64,000 nucleotides of DNA from CAWBRT01 sp963814745. GTDB taxonomy: Bacteria > Acidobacteriota > Terriglobia > Terriglobales > Acidobacteriaceae. The stretch covers positions 310,001 to 374,000 of the forward strand of contig CAWFEA010000004.1 of NCBI GenBank assembly GCA_963814745.1, written 5' to 3'. The translations under genes were made by a program, and so were the position numbers. The notes under the pieces were generated by a model. That model was not told where the DNA came from, made no database searches, and saw nothing but the letters and a program-made list of their open reading frames with translations. This document shows, piece by piece, positions 52,358 through 61,436 of the stretch (its first letter is position 1; each line of letters opens with the position of its first letter).

Positions 52358-54688
52358 CTATCGTCCCGTGCGCACCACCGTCTTGGCGGTAGCCAAGTTA
52401 CCGGCGTGGTCGTAAACGCGCACAACCAGGATGTGCTCCTCTCCTGTCGGCGGCGAAGCACTCGTTGAGGGCGCGGCACGGTGTCCGTGGCGGCGCGCGA
52501 TCGGCGCAGGCGATGGCGATTCGCCGAAAGGCTCCGGTTGCGGCCCGGGCAGCGATACTGAGAAGTCGTAGTTCTCCGTTTTCGCATCGGAAATCTCCCC
52601 GACCGGAGCGACAAACTGCCAGTCCCCGGCGTCAACTGAGCACTCGGCGCGCTGAATAACTGCGGCATCATCGCTGGCGCTGAAAGTGACGTGTAAGCGG
52701 TCGCCATCGAGGGTGGCATGGAGATTCGCAATGCGGGGAGGGGTGGTGGCAACCTTGAAGTGGGCGCTGTCCTTCCATCCGGTAAGCCCCTCGCTGGGCG
52801 GGTGCGAAGGCGCGTCGGAGGCGACCACGCGGAAGGTGTATCCGCCATCGGGTATCAGGCTCGGATCGAAAACGTAAGAGCGCTCGCTGAGATGGTCTTT
52901 CAGCAGCAGCCAGCGCCGATCGCCATCGCCGCGGTAGTAGATGGAAAAGCGCAATTGGTCGTCGTTTTCGTCGTGCGCCGTCCAGCGTACGAGAACGTTG
53001 CCATGCCCCGCCGGCGGCGCGGCGGCGGGAGCAGCGCCTTCGGGATGGGGTGCGGGCGCGCCCGCCGGTCTCACCATCTGGACGGCGACGTCATCCACTT
53101 CCGGGGCGACGTTCTTGGGCAGGTAAAAGACCCGCACGCTCCAGACCCGCGGCGCCGTTGGACCCGAATGCAGCACCACGCGCCACTGCGCATACCGTGC
53201 CGGAGGAATCTGGGTTTCCGCGCCCGTCCGCAGATCGACTTTGCTCCAGGGGCTCCAATTGCGGTCTGGGTTGTCAACGTTGCCGCTGCGTGCGTAAAGA
53301 TCAACCAGGCCCTGTTCGCGTATCGCCATGCGTCCCCAGCGGGAAAAAATCTTGGCATCGAAGACGTCGCTGTCGAAGGTGCCCTCGCGTTGCGAAGAAT
53401 CCTCCATCAGGAAGACTTTGCCGAGATTGCTGCACGCGGTGTAAATGCCGCCATTCGGGGCTGCGGCAAATCCGGTCACCTGGTTGGCGCTGGCTTTCAG
53501 CAGATCGACGAATTCGCCGTTGTTTTCAATGGCATAGATTTTGCCCTTGTTGCCGGTACCGGCGATGAGCCGCCCCTGGGGATCGAAACTGAGAGCATAA
53601 ACGAGGTCTTCGCGAGAGCGCCAGATGCGCTTGAGCGAGCCATCAGGACCCAATCGGTAGATTTCGGAGTTGGCGGCGCCTTGTGCCGGCAAGGGCGTCG
53701 CCGGCACGGCGTGGGGCGGAGCAGCGGGCGCAGGATTCGCCGGATTAGCGCCAGGCGGAGGAGGCGTGGCATGCACCGCAAGCGCGCCGGCCGCCGGAGT
53801 TGCCGGAGGCGCTGCCGCAACGTGAGGCGGAGCAGACAAGCGCTTCTCGCCCGTGCCGGCGGCGTAGATGTCGCCTTTTGCATCGATGGCCAGCGCGGTG
53901 ATTTCCTTCTTGGGAGCTTCGTACAGCACAAAGCCCTGCCCGGCGGGAGTGATGCGGTAAATCAGCCCGCTGCCGTCGGAGCCGGCAATGAGGTTACCGT
54001 CGCGATCGACGGCGAGGGCGCGGACGTGGGCGTCGTCGCTCTTGAAAAAAACCGAACCGGTGCCGTCCTTTTCCACGCGAAAGATTTCGCCGTGATCGCC
54101 GGTGGCTACGCAGAGGCGTCCCTGGTTATCGAAAGCCAGAGCCCAGATGTACTTTGTCTGTTGGTCGAAGAAAACGCTGGAGGTGTAATTTGGGTTCACC
54201 TTCTCGGTCTGACTAGCTGGTTTCTCGTCCGGGCCGGCAGACGCGGCGGTTTCCGCGCTCTTGGCGTTGGTGGCGGCGCCGGGGCTGCGAACGATGCGAT
54301 AGACGCGTCCATCGGGGGAAGTTGCCGCATAGATCGCGCCACTGCGGTCCACCGCTAGCGCCTGTACTTGCAACTCGGAGGCGGCAAAGATGACGCTGAC
54401 GTCGCCTTTGGGGGTTACGCGATAGACCCGTGCGGGCGAGCCGGCGGCGGCGTAAAGGTTTCCTTCGGCATCACTCGCCACCGACCAGAGGTAGGTCGAG
54501 GTCGTGCTGGCGATTTGCCGAAACGCGGGCGCCAGTTCCAGCGTGCCATCGCTGCGGATGGAGACGCCTTTAGCGGTGCCTTTTTCAAATTCCTCGAGCT
54601 TCGACTGCTCCCAGCTACGGGTATTTTGAGCGATGGCGGCCACGGTTAACGACGCTAAAACGAGCGCAAGTCGGAGATGTCTCTTCAT
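52358..54688 (-). CDS. exported beta-propeller protein with C-terminal Ig-like segment
   Basis: A 776-residue exported protein with a signal peptide ending near AIAQ (residue 21). Repeated blades such as SVASDAEGNLYAAAGSPARVYRV, ALAVDRSGAIYAATSPDGRVYRI and ALAFDNQGRLCVATGDHGEIFRV form a propeller of NHL/two-component-regulator type across about 60-450. A Pro/Ala-rich insert lies near 295-345. The C-terminal third has fibronectin/Ig-like strands (LVRWTAHDENDDQLRFSIYYR). Family function is unknown. It sits between an S55 peptidase gene and the Lol permease, which suggests a cell-envelope role. Confidence 0.75.
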   Translation of the reverse strand: MKRHLRLALVLASLTVAAIAQNTRSWEQSKLEEFEKGTAKGVSIRSDGTLELAPAFRQIASTTSTYLWSVASDAEGNLYAAAGSPARVYRVTPKGDVSVIFAASELQVQALAVDRSGAIYAATSPDGRVYRIVRSPGAATNAKSAETAASAGPDEKPASQTEKVNPNYTSSVFFDQQTKYIWALAFDNQGRLCVATGDHGEIFRVEKDGTGSVFFKSDDAHVRALAVDRDGNLIAGSDGSGLIYRITPAGQGFVLYEAPKKEITALAIDAKGDIYAAGTGEKRLSAPPHVAAAPPATPAAGALAVHATPPPPGANPANPAPAAPPHAVPATPLPAQGAANSEIYRLGPDGSLKRIWRSREDLVYALSFDPQGRLIAGTGNKGKIYAIENNGEFVDLLKASANQVTGFAAAPNGGIYTACSNLGKVFLMEDSSQREGTFDSDVFDAKIFSRWGRMAIREQGLVDLYARSGNVDNPDRNWSPWSKVDLRTGAETQIPPARYAQWRVVLHSGPTAPRVWSVRVFYLPKNVAPEVDDVAVQMVRPAGAPAPHPEGAAPAAAPPAGHGNVLVRWTAHDENDDQLRFSIYYRGDGDRRWLLLKDHLSERSYVFDPSLIPDGGYTFRVVASDAPSHPPSEGLTGWKDSAHFKVATTPPRIANLHATLDGDRLHVTFSASDDAAVIQRAECSVDAGDWQFVAPVGEISDAKTENYDFSVSLPGPQPEPFGESPSPAPIARRHGHRAAPSTSASPPTGEEHILVVRVYDHAGNLATAKTVVRTGR

Positions 54689-54940
54689 GATGTGTCTATG
54701 GAATGGTAACCCAAAGAACAGTGGTCTGCCGGCCCTGGTTATGAGCGGCAGCCCGGCATCAGCAGCTTACGGACGAAGCACGGCTTGCGAACGCGAGCTA
54801 CGGATTGCCGGCTGGAGCGTCTTTGCCTATGCACGCCTTTCGCGCTGACGGGCGAATCTGCAAGGATGAGGACCGGGCAAAGCGTGCCGCCAGCGGCTTG
54901 CCCGGCCAATTGGGACAGTCACTCAAAACAAATTAGAGCC

Positions 54941-56821
54941 TCACCGGACATTGACGGTGATTAGCTGCTGGCCGGAGACAACGTAATCAAGAGATGTTGA
55001 CGCTTCCCTGACCGCGGACTCGGCCGAGACGATCATGTCCTGGGTGCCGCGCATGCCTTCCATCACATTCATCACCGAAAGCGGCAAGGCCGGCATCACC
55101 TTGTCCTGCACCATAGCCTGCGGATTTGCCGCCAACAGCGACACATAAAGCCGATGGTTGGCGTGGCGGTTGTTCAACATGGCGATGGTTGACGAAAGAT
55201 CGCAGCGCGAAGGCAGGGTGCTCTGGCGTTGCATGCGGTCCAGGGTGTCGCCGTCGCTCACCAGGATGCGGAGGGTGCCGCGCGGCACCGAGGTCGGAAT
55301 CCGAATCGGTATCTGCCGCACGATGGGCTCGCCGCGATAGGGACGAAGCGCGGTCTCGACGACGATTTCATCGCCGGGGCGCACTTCAGTAACGTCGGTG
55401 CGTGCCGTTTCCAGCCGGGCGACGCGACGCTCCGGGATGGCGCGCACGTTCAGCTCCACCCCGGTGATATCCGGCCTCTGGTAAGGATTATCGAAGATAC
55501 GTGAAAAGCGCTCGCCCAGCGCACTGGAGATGGAGGCCGCAGTGGGCTGCCCGCCGTCTGACGGGGCAAACATGTCATCGAGCGCCAGCTTGGGAAGGCC
55601 CGAAACGTTGATGCTTCCGGCGACCCGGAATGTTGTGTCTTCGCCGTATTCGTTGGTGCCCTGGATGGCGTTGTAAATGCTCGCCATCATGGCGACCGGA
55701 GTGACACGGGCGTTGTTGAGCACTTCAAAGTGGTAACTGCGAGGATGCGCCGTGCCGGCGATGTTCAGCGTTACCGGAATCATGTGCGCATCTTTGCCGA
55801 AACGCCCCAGGATGCCATTGTGGCGATCCTGCACGAAGGCGCCAATGGTCTCGGTCGCCATCGCAATCTTGAAGGAGTTGGACGGCGAAGGCAGCGTGGC
55901 CAGCACCTGCGATTTGGTCATTGGCAGCTCGACCGGGCCGCTGCCCATCAACGGATGGCCGCAGGCCAGCAGGTGATTGGCGTCGATGTAAGTGACCGTG
56001 CAGGTGGCGGAGATGTCCATATCGCCGCGCACCAGAACCGCGGCCACGGAAGAGCCGGCGGCAATGGGAGTGGGATCTTTGATGCTCGGGTCGGCCGAGC
56101 CCGCCCCCATGACGGGCACAACCCCGGCGGCCGAAAATTGCGACGAGAAACGCTGAATCGTCTCCTGGTTGAAACCGTTGAAAACCAGGGGCGTATCGAT
56201 GGGTTGGAGGTACTGAGCCACCGATGCTGTCGCCGGAGCTTCGCCTGGGCCGCCCGTACGCGCGGCGATAATGGCGGGAGACTTGGCCTTGGCAGCGTCC
56301 TCCGCCGCCGACGAATCCAGCTCGTTGATTTCCAGCATCGAAGCGATAGGGGTAACGCCGGCGATCGGTTCCTTGGAGAACTGACCGATGCGGAAGGCGA
56401 GCGCGCCGATGAGCTTGCCGTCGATGTAAACCGGGCTGCCACTCATTCCGGCAACCACCCCGGTGTACTCAGGCTTTTCTCCGTGGAGACGAACCAGAAT
56501 GACGTCGCCCTTTGGACCGCTCATATTGCGCAGGATTCCAAGGACCTCAACCTGCATAGCCTCAGGCTTGTTGCCTTCAAATACGGTATAAGCCGTGCCG
56601 AGCATCCCCGCCTTGATGTCTTTCAGCGGCATGATCGGCACCGTCAGCTTAGGTTCGATGGCCATGGCGGGAATCGTCAGGGCAAAGGCCAGGAAGCAAA
56701 CCAGCGCTGTCGTCAACAGACAGAGCGGCCTGATTCGGACTAAGGAAATCTTGCTGCTTGCGGTACTCGCCCGGTGTCGCGAGCGCCCGGCGAATTCTGA
56801 AAGGACGAGGCGGTTAGCCAT
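54941..56821 (-). CDS. SpoIVB-type S55 peptidase domain protein
   Basis: A 626-residue exported protein. A basic N-terminus and hydrophobic segment (about 35-55, LCLLTTALVCFLAFALTIPAMA) give a signal peptide or anchor. The S55 domain covers about 60-300: KAGMLGTAYTVFEG, the catalytic Ser in VAGMSGSPVYIDGKLIGALAF near 128, and the distal ACGHPLMG. In Bacillus, SpoIVB cleaves SpoIVFA during sporulation; here no sporulation genes are present. The rest of the chain is beta-rich and unassigned. ATG 56821 behind AGGAGCAGA is chosen over 56842. Confidence 0.85.
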   Translation of the reverse strand: MANRLVLSEFAGRSRHRASTASSKISLVRIRPLCLLTTALVCFLAFALTIPAMAIEPKLTVPIMPLKDIKAGMLGTAYTVFEGNKPEAMQVEVLGILRNMSGPKGDVILVRLHGEKPEYTGVVAGMSGSPVYIDGKLIGALAFRIGQFSKEPIAGVTPIASMLEINELDSSAAEDAAKAKSPAIIAARTGGPGEAPATASVAQYLQPIDTPLVFNGFNQETIQRFSSQFSAAGVVPVMGAGSADPSIKDPTPIAAGSSVAAVLVRGDMDISATCTVTYIDANHLLACGHPLMGSGPVELPMTKSQVLATLPSPSNSFKIAMATETIGAFVQDRHNGILGRFGKDAHMIPVTLNIAGTAHPRSYHFEVLNNARVTPVAMMASIYNAIQGTNEYGEDTTFRVAGSINVSGLPKLALDDMFAPSDGGQPTAASISSALGERFSRIFDNPYQRPDITGVELNVRAIPERRVARLETARTDVTEVRPGDEIVVETALRPYRGEPIVRQIPIRIPTSVPRGTLRILVSDGDTLDRMQRQSTLPSRCDLSSTIAMLNNRHANHRLYVSLLAANPQAMVQDKVMPALPLSVMNVMEGMRGTQDMIVSAESAVREASTSLDYVVSGQQLITVNVR

Positions 56822-57084
56822 TCTGCTCCTGCTGCAGCTCATTGAAACTGCTCGGTTAATGTCGAGAAGGCCCGAAAACTGGATTTATACTAGCAGAGCA
56901 TTTGGCGTGAGAGGCAGGGTATGAGCCCTAGATTACTTAGGAAAACACCTAGTACCTCACAATTGGGAATAGTACTCACGACCGGAAAAATAAGGAAGTG
57001 AAGTACAGCATCATTGCCCGAGATGGCTACACCGCCCACCGGCCGGTGGAGTAGACGAGGGTCTGCCGTCGCTGGCGCATGATG

Positions 57085-58170
57085 CTAGCCCGAATGCCGT
57101 ATGTGCAGAATATCTCCATCCTGCACGATGTAGTCTTTGCCTTCCAGCCGCAGTTTGCCGGCGGCCCGCGCGGCGGCTTCCGAACCGAGCTCGAGCAAGG
57201 TGTCCCAGCGAATAGTTTCGGCGCGGATGAAATGATGTTCCAGGTCGGTATGGATGGCGCCGGCGGCGTTGACGGCGCGCATGTTCTTCTCAATCGTCCA
57301 GGCGCGGCACTCGTCTTCGCCTACGGTGAAAAACGAAATCAGCCCGAGCAGGGCATAGCTGGTGCGGATCAGGCGGGTGAGGCCGCTCTCCTTCAGTCCA
57401 TAGCTGGAAAGGAACTCGGACGCTTCCTCGTCGCTCATCTCCGCCAATTCGGCTTCCACGTTGCCGCAGATGGCGGTAGCGCCGGTATTGGGACGCGAGG
57501 CTGCTTCACGCAACTTATATTTTTCGACGGCGGTTTCCAGGTCGCTGCCAAGCTGCTGGCTCTCGCCGATGTTCAGCACGTACAACATCGGTTTTTCACT
57601 GAGGAACATGAAGCCGCGAACGACCTTTTTCTCGTCCTTCGTCATTTCCATTTCGCGCAGTGGACGCTCGGTTTCCAGATGCGCCTGGGCGCGGAGGAGC
57701 AGCTCGTTTTCCTTCTCCAGTTCGGGCGTTTTCTTCTTCTTCAGGTCTTTTTGCATGCGCTCCAGGCGGGTTTCCACCTGTTCCAAATCGCTGACGATCA
57801 GGTCGAGATCGACGCTCTTGAGATCGCGCAGCGGATCGATGTCGCCGCCGTGCGGAATCGAGGGATCTTCGAAGGCCCGCAGCACGTGGGCGAGCGCGTC
57901 CACCACTCGCAGGTTGGAAAGAAAGGCGGTTTCTTTCAACGCCTCCTGCCCGATCGCAGCCACATCGACGTACTCCACGTGGGCGTGAATCAGCTTGCGC
58001 GGGTCGAACAATTTGGCCAGACGGTCGAGCCGGTCATCGGGAACGGTGGCAACTCCGATGTGCGCCTCGCGCGGGTTGCTGTGAGAACGGCTGGAGATGT
58101 CCGCCTTGGTCAACATCTTGAACAGCGAAGTCTTGCCCACCTGGGGAAGGCCGATAATTCCAGTCTTCAT
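57085..58170 (-). CDS. ychF: YchF/OLA1-family P-loop ATPase
   Basis: A 361-residue protein of the Obg-related YchF family, which prefers ATP and binds ribosomes. G1 reads GLPQVGKTS (Gln and Thr-Ser where GxPNVGKST is usual). A coiled-coil region lies near 125-165 (LERMQKDLKKKKTPELEKEN), and the C-terminal TGS domain has ISFFTVGEDECRAWTIEKNMRAVNAAGAIHTDLE and ends KDYIVQDGDILHIRH. The ATG at 58170 is clearly the family start even though the frame runs to 58224. Length is normal (363 in E. coli). Confidence 0.93.
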   Translation of the reverse strand: MKTGIIGLPQVGKTSLFKMLTKADISSRSHSNPREAHIGVATVPDDRLDRLAKLFDPRKLIHAHVEYVDVAAIGQEALKETAFLSNLRVVDALAHVLRAFEDPSIPHGGDIDPLRDLKSVDLDLIVSDLEQVETRLERMQKDLKKKKTPELEKENELLLRAQAHLETERPLREMEMTKDEKKVVRGFMFLSEKPMLYVLNIGESQQLGSDLETAVEKYKLREAASRPNTGATAICGNVEAELAEMSDEEASEFLSSYGLKESGLTRLIRTSYALLGLISFFTVGEDECRAWTIEKNMRAVNAAGAIHTDLEHHFIRAETIRWDTLLELGSEAAARAAGKLRLEGKDYIVQDGDILHIRHSG

Positions 58171-58246
58171 AATGAATGCACCATGACTTTCTCGCCTACA
58201 ACGGCCCGACGGGCATGGCCTCAACGGTGCTACACGGGAACAAGCC

Positions 58247-58720
58247 CTATGATAAACGCCGCGCGGTAAGAAATAGAACCGCTAATCCCAGAATCAGGAT
58301 GGTCCCCTCGGCTCGCGTTGACCAGACATGCAGGCGATTGAACTCCACACGGCGCGGGTCGTCCTGAGCCACGTTGTCGATTACACCCATGTCGAGGCGC
58401 AGTTGGTTCATCTTGCCGGCGATGCCGAACTGCGCAACCAACACCAGCGCGATCATCAGCAGAACCAGCAGATGGCGAAGCGCAAACGGCTGAAATGAGC
58501 CCGAGAGGTACGAGAATATCAGGCTGAAAACCAGATAGGCGACGCCGCTAAACAAGCCGATCCAGTGCAGCCGCGCCAGCGAGCGGCTTACCACCATGCC
58601 GGCCAGATTGCGCGTCGGCAGCACGGAAAAGACCGTGGGGGCCAGCACAAAGGCAAAAAACACGATGCCGCCGATCCAGATGGCGAGCGAGAGCATCATC
58701 AGAAAGCGCATAAGCGACAT
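58247..58720 (-). CDS. DUF4149/TMEM205-like membrane protein
   Basis: A 157-residue inner-membrane protein with four predicted helices: MMLSLAIWIGGIVFFAFVLAPTVF, LHWIGLFSGVAYLVFSLIF, LRHLLVLLMIALVLVAQFGIA and a C-terminal TILILGLAVLFLTA. The first helix with W-x-G-G and the PTVF motif is typical of DUF4149. Function unknown. It lies 76 bp upstream of ychF on the same strand. Confidence 0.8.
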   Translation of the reverse strand: MSLMRFLMMLSLAIWIGGIVFFAFVLAPTVFSVLPTRNLAGMVVSRSLARLHWIGLFSGVAYLVFSLIFSYLSGSFQPFALRHLLVLLMIALVLVAQFGIAGKMNQLRLDMGVIDNVAQDDPRRVEFNRLHVWSTRAEGTILILGLAVLFLTARRLS

Positions 58721-58761
58721 GCTTTAGCATACCGAATCCTGATGCCCGGAGTACAAGAACA

Positions 58762-58978
58762 GTAGTGGGTCAATCTTGGTGTGGGTGCCCCAGGTTCCGC
58801 GCCGCCCGGCGCTCCTTCGAGACGCGCCATACCGTTCGGTTGGGCTGCGCCGTGGTAGCGGATAGCTCCTTTGGTTGTTCGGCGCTAACCTGGGAAATAG
58901 CCCACGTCAGCCCCAATCACCCCAGCGAGCAAAGCTCGCCGGGGACCCCGATTCGGGCGAGACGTGGGGCACCCGTCG
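58762..58978. repeat. 217-bp dispersed repeat, right (inverted) copy
   Basis: Reverse-complement partner of 2956-3172. The right 108 bases are 106/108 identical and the left 70 are mostly conserved, while about 40 bases between them differ. It includes CCCCAGCGAGCAAAGCTCGC followed by CGGGGACCCC, a hairpin of the same design as the REP-like elements at 44772 and 59599. It lies in the 625-bp gap between the DUF4149 gene and the tautomerase; the remainder of that gap (58979-59345) holds nothing recognisable. Confidence 0.85.
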
Positions 58979-59345
58979 TGACGGAAAATTCAAATTGACC
59001 ACTGCTCAAGAACGGTTCGGCGGGTTGCGTGGCCTGCCAGAGGCGGAGCCTTGGGTGCGGCTCGTCCCCGGGGGCGAGCTCAGGCTGCCGGACGTTGCTG
59101 TTTCCAACAGCAGCTCGCCGTCAACTCACGGCGGGCGCCGGCGTGGCGCCGAGCCTCGCCAATGTTTTTTTGTGCTAGACATCACCGTAGGGAGTGCGCT
59201 TTCATTGGAACAGGCTGGCGCTGAGGTGGGCCCGCATCCGGGGACATGGCTGACGGAGCGCCGCATAATCTCGCAAAGCGTGTATTTTTTTGTTGCCGGA
59301 CGCGACGTGCGCGTCTGGCGTAGTTCATCAAAGAGAGGAAAACCT

Positions 59346-59567
59346 ATGCCAACCGTTGAAGTAAGCATGTTCGAAGGCCGTACCGTGGATCAGAAGCGGG
59401 CCATGGCGAAGGCCGTGACCGGTGCGATTTGCACCACGCTGGCGGTGCCTGAGGAAGCCGTCACCATCATCATTAGAGAGATGGCGAAGACCAACTATGC
59501 CAAAGCAGGCAAGCTGAAGTGCGACGAGGCCGCGGCCAAGCCCGCGGCCAAGCCAGCGGGCAAGTGA
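59346..59567 (+). CDS. 4-oxalocrotonate tautomerase-like protein
   Basis: A 73-residue tautomerase-fold protein starting MPTVEVSMFEGRTVDQKRAM, so that the catalytic Pro1 is exposed after Met removal. Downstream, TTLAVPEEAVTIIIREMAKTNYAKAG completes the beta-alpha-beta unit. The C-terminal KPAAKPAGK tail is unusual and basic. ATG 59346 is behind GAGAGGAAAA. Members ketonise enol compounds in aromatic or other degradation. Hexamer formation is usual. Substrate unknown. Confidence 0.88.
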   Translation: MPTVEVSMFEGRTVDQKRAMAKAVTGAICTTLAVPEEAVTIIIREMAKTNYAKAGKLKCDEAAAKPAAKPAGK

Positions 59568-59598
59568 AGGTTTGGTGATCAACTAGACCGGTCGTGAA

Positions 59599-59634
59599 CC
59601 CCACTACGCGAAAGGCGCGCGTAGCGGGGACCCC
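59599..59634. repeat. REP-like palindrome
   Basis: CCCCACTACGCG, AAAGG loop, CGCGCGTAGCGGGG then ACCCC. Nearly identical to the element at 44772-44807, with the same framework as the hairpin inside the 217-bp repeat. Confidence 0.65.
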
Positions 59635-59811
59635 GGCGCGCATATATAATGTGGCTGTATCTGTTTGTGCAAAAAGGCCGCGATCCGGAAGCGGATTGGC
59701 GCCGTCCGCGATTCCGCTGTGCTGGTTGCCTCGGCGTACCAGTCCGCATGACACAGACGGTACTCAAGTCACATCAGAACGCATCCTAACCCGTAAAGTA
59801 GAGGAACCAAG

Positions 59812-60711
59812 ATGGAATTGAAAGGCATTTATCCCGCAATGGTAACGCCGCTTACTCCCGACGAGCAGGTGGATAAGGCCGGCATGCGTAATGTTGTCCG
59901 CTATTGCCTCGGAGCAGGCGTACATGGTGTTGTCGTGATGGGCAGCACAGGCGAATTTCCGGCGATGACCGACAGCATGCGTCAGGACGCGGTCGAGACG
60001 GTGCTGGACGAGGTGAACGGGAAGGTTCCGGTGCTGATCGGTTGCGGTGACACCGGCACGAAAAAGACGCTTGCCCAGGTGCGGGTCGCCTGCCAGACCA
60101 AAGCGGACGGCGTTCTGATTGCGTTGCCCTATTACTTCCCGCTGGATCAGGCTGCCGTTTACCGGCATTTCCAGACCATTGCCGACGCATCCACCAAGCC
60201 GGTTGTGGTTTATAACTTCCCGCAGATGACGAAGATTCCGATCGCGCCCGATACCCTGGGGAAACTGGCGGCGCATCCGAACATCATCGGCGTCAAGGAC
60301 AGCTCGAACGATTTCTTCAACCTGCAGCGCTTTCTGGAATCGACCCCGGCCGAGTTCGTGGTCATGTCGGGCAGCCCGATGATTGGAATGGCAGGCTATC
60401 AGCTAGGCGCCAAGGGCGGCATCTATGCCGGCGGCAGCCTGGTTCCCAAGCTTTGCGTTGATGTCTATGAAGCTTGGAAGCGCGGCGACTTGGAGACGGC
60501 CATTGCATTGCAAAAGAAGGCTTCCTTGATTCCGTTGATAGCTCAGTTTGGCGGCAATGCGCCGGTGATCAAGTTCGGGTTGCACGCTATGGGTATTTGC
60601 GGTCCGACGGTTACGGCGCCGATGGCGCTGAATCCCGGCCAGGAGGAAAAGATCTTTGCCTGGATGCGTTCTCTTGGTCTCGAAGTCGGCGGAAAAGCGG
60701 CTAAGGCATAG
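59812..60711 (+). CDS. DapA-family (dihydrodipicolinate synthase/N-acetylneuraminate lyase) aldolase
   Basis: A 299-residue class I aldolase. It has YPAMVTPLTPDEQVD at the start, GSTGEFPAMT near 45, the proton-relay Tyr in VVVYNFPQMT near 136, and the Schiff-base Lys in IIGVKDSSNDFFN near 162. The GSTGE(F) motif is closer to sugar-acid aldolases and KdgD/NanA-like members than to true DapA, which has GTTGE. It stands alone, without lysine genes, so a catabolic role on a 2-oxo acid is more likely. Reaction not assignable. Confidence 0.85.
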   Translation: MELKGIYPAMVTPLTPDEQVDKAGMRNVVRYCLGAGVHGVVVMGSTGEFPAMTDSMRQDAVETVLDEVNGKVPVLIGCGDTGTKKTLAQVRVACQTKADGVLIALPYYFPLDQAAVYRHFQTIADASTKPVVVYNFPQMTKIPIAPDTLGKLAAHPNIIGVKDSSNDFFNLQRFLESTPAEFVVMSGSPMIGMAGYQLGAKGGIYAGGSLVPKLCVDVYEAWKRGDLETAIALQKKASLIPLIAQFGGNAPVIKFGLHAMGICGPTVTAPMALNPGQEEKIFAWMRSLGLEVGGKAAKA

Positions 60712-60928
60712 CCTGTTACCGGGGAACCGCTGAGCAGGCGATAGCCATAAAGTGCACTGCCGGGTCTCAACATCAGGGCGCGGAGAATTGGTTGGCGCCG
60801 GTGCTAAGCCAACGCTCTGCGCCCGCCGACTTTTGCGCACCACTTATGTAAATTTACGAAGCGCACTCATCGCGAGTAGAATTCTCATCACGCGGTTTGA
60901 GTGAAGAACATGGTTAGAAGGAGACCGG

Positions 60929-61174
60929 ATGGACACTAGAACGATTCTTTCCGAGTTGTGCTCCGAGCGAGAACGCCTCGATAAGGCGATAGCCGCACTG
61001 GAATCGCTGGGTGGAGTTGGTACGGCAACGGCAACGCTTCGCCGCCAACCTGCTATTGGTTCCAAAGTCGCGCCCAAACGTGGACGGAGACCGATGAGTG
61101 CCTCCGCCCGCAAGCGTCTGTCGGAGATGATGAAGAAGCGCTGGGCGGCGCGCAGAAGGGCGAAGCAGTCATAA
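60929..61174 (+). CDS. small basic conserved protein
   Basis: An 81-residue protein with GGAG-type ribosome-binding site (AGAAGGAGACC). An N-terminal helix (TILSELCSERERLDKAIAALE) is followed by a flexible Thr/Ala region and a very basic tail, KRGRRPMSASARKRLSEMMKKRWAARRR. The tail recurs in many small acidobacterial proteins and looks like a nucleic-acid-binding module. Function unknown; a nucleoid or regulatory role is only a guess. Confidence 0.7.
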   Translation: MDTRTILSELCSERERLDKAIAALESLGGVGTATATLRRQPAIGSKVAPKRGRRPMSASARKRLSEMMKKRWAARRRAKQS

Positions 61175-61436
61175 CCTGATCATCCCAAATTCGGCCGGGC
61201 GGCAATCCCATGCCGCCTTTCCATTTTTGGTCTAACTATTTTTCTCCCGCATCTCATCCCTTTTGCTAAACTCTTTGAACCCGTGGGGTGGGTCTGCTGT
61301 CGTTGTGCGTCTTTTCTTTAGCAGGCTGTCAGGCACAATTGTTTCGACGGTTAGTTTCAAGCAGTGCCATTCGCGGCGGCGGAAGCAGTTAAATTCTTGA
61401 ATTCCTCGAAAATTGCCGAGAGAAGGACTAAACATT

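Noticed and set aside
55126..55392. A Cys/Arg/Gly-rich plus-strand frame resembling a small zinc protein
   Set aside because: It is antisense to the S55 peptidase and its cysteines are not in paired motifs.
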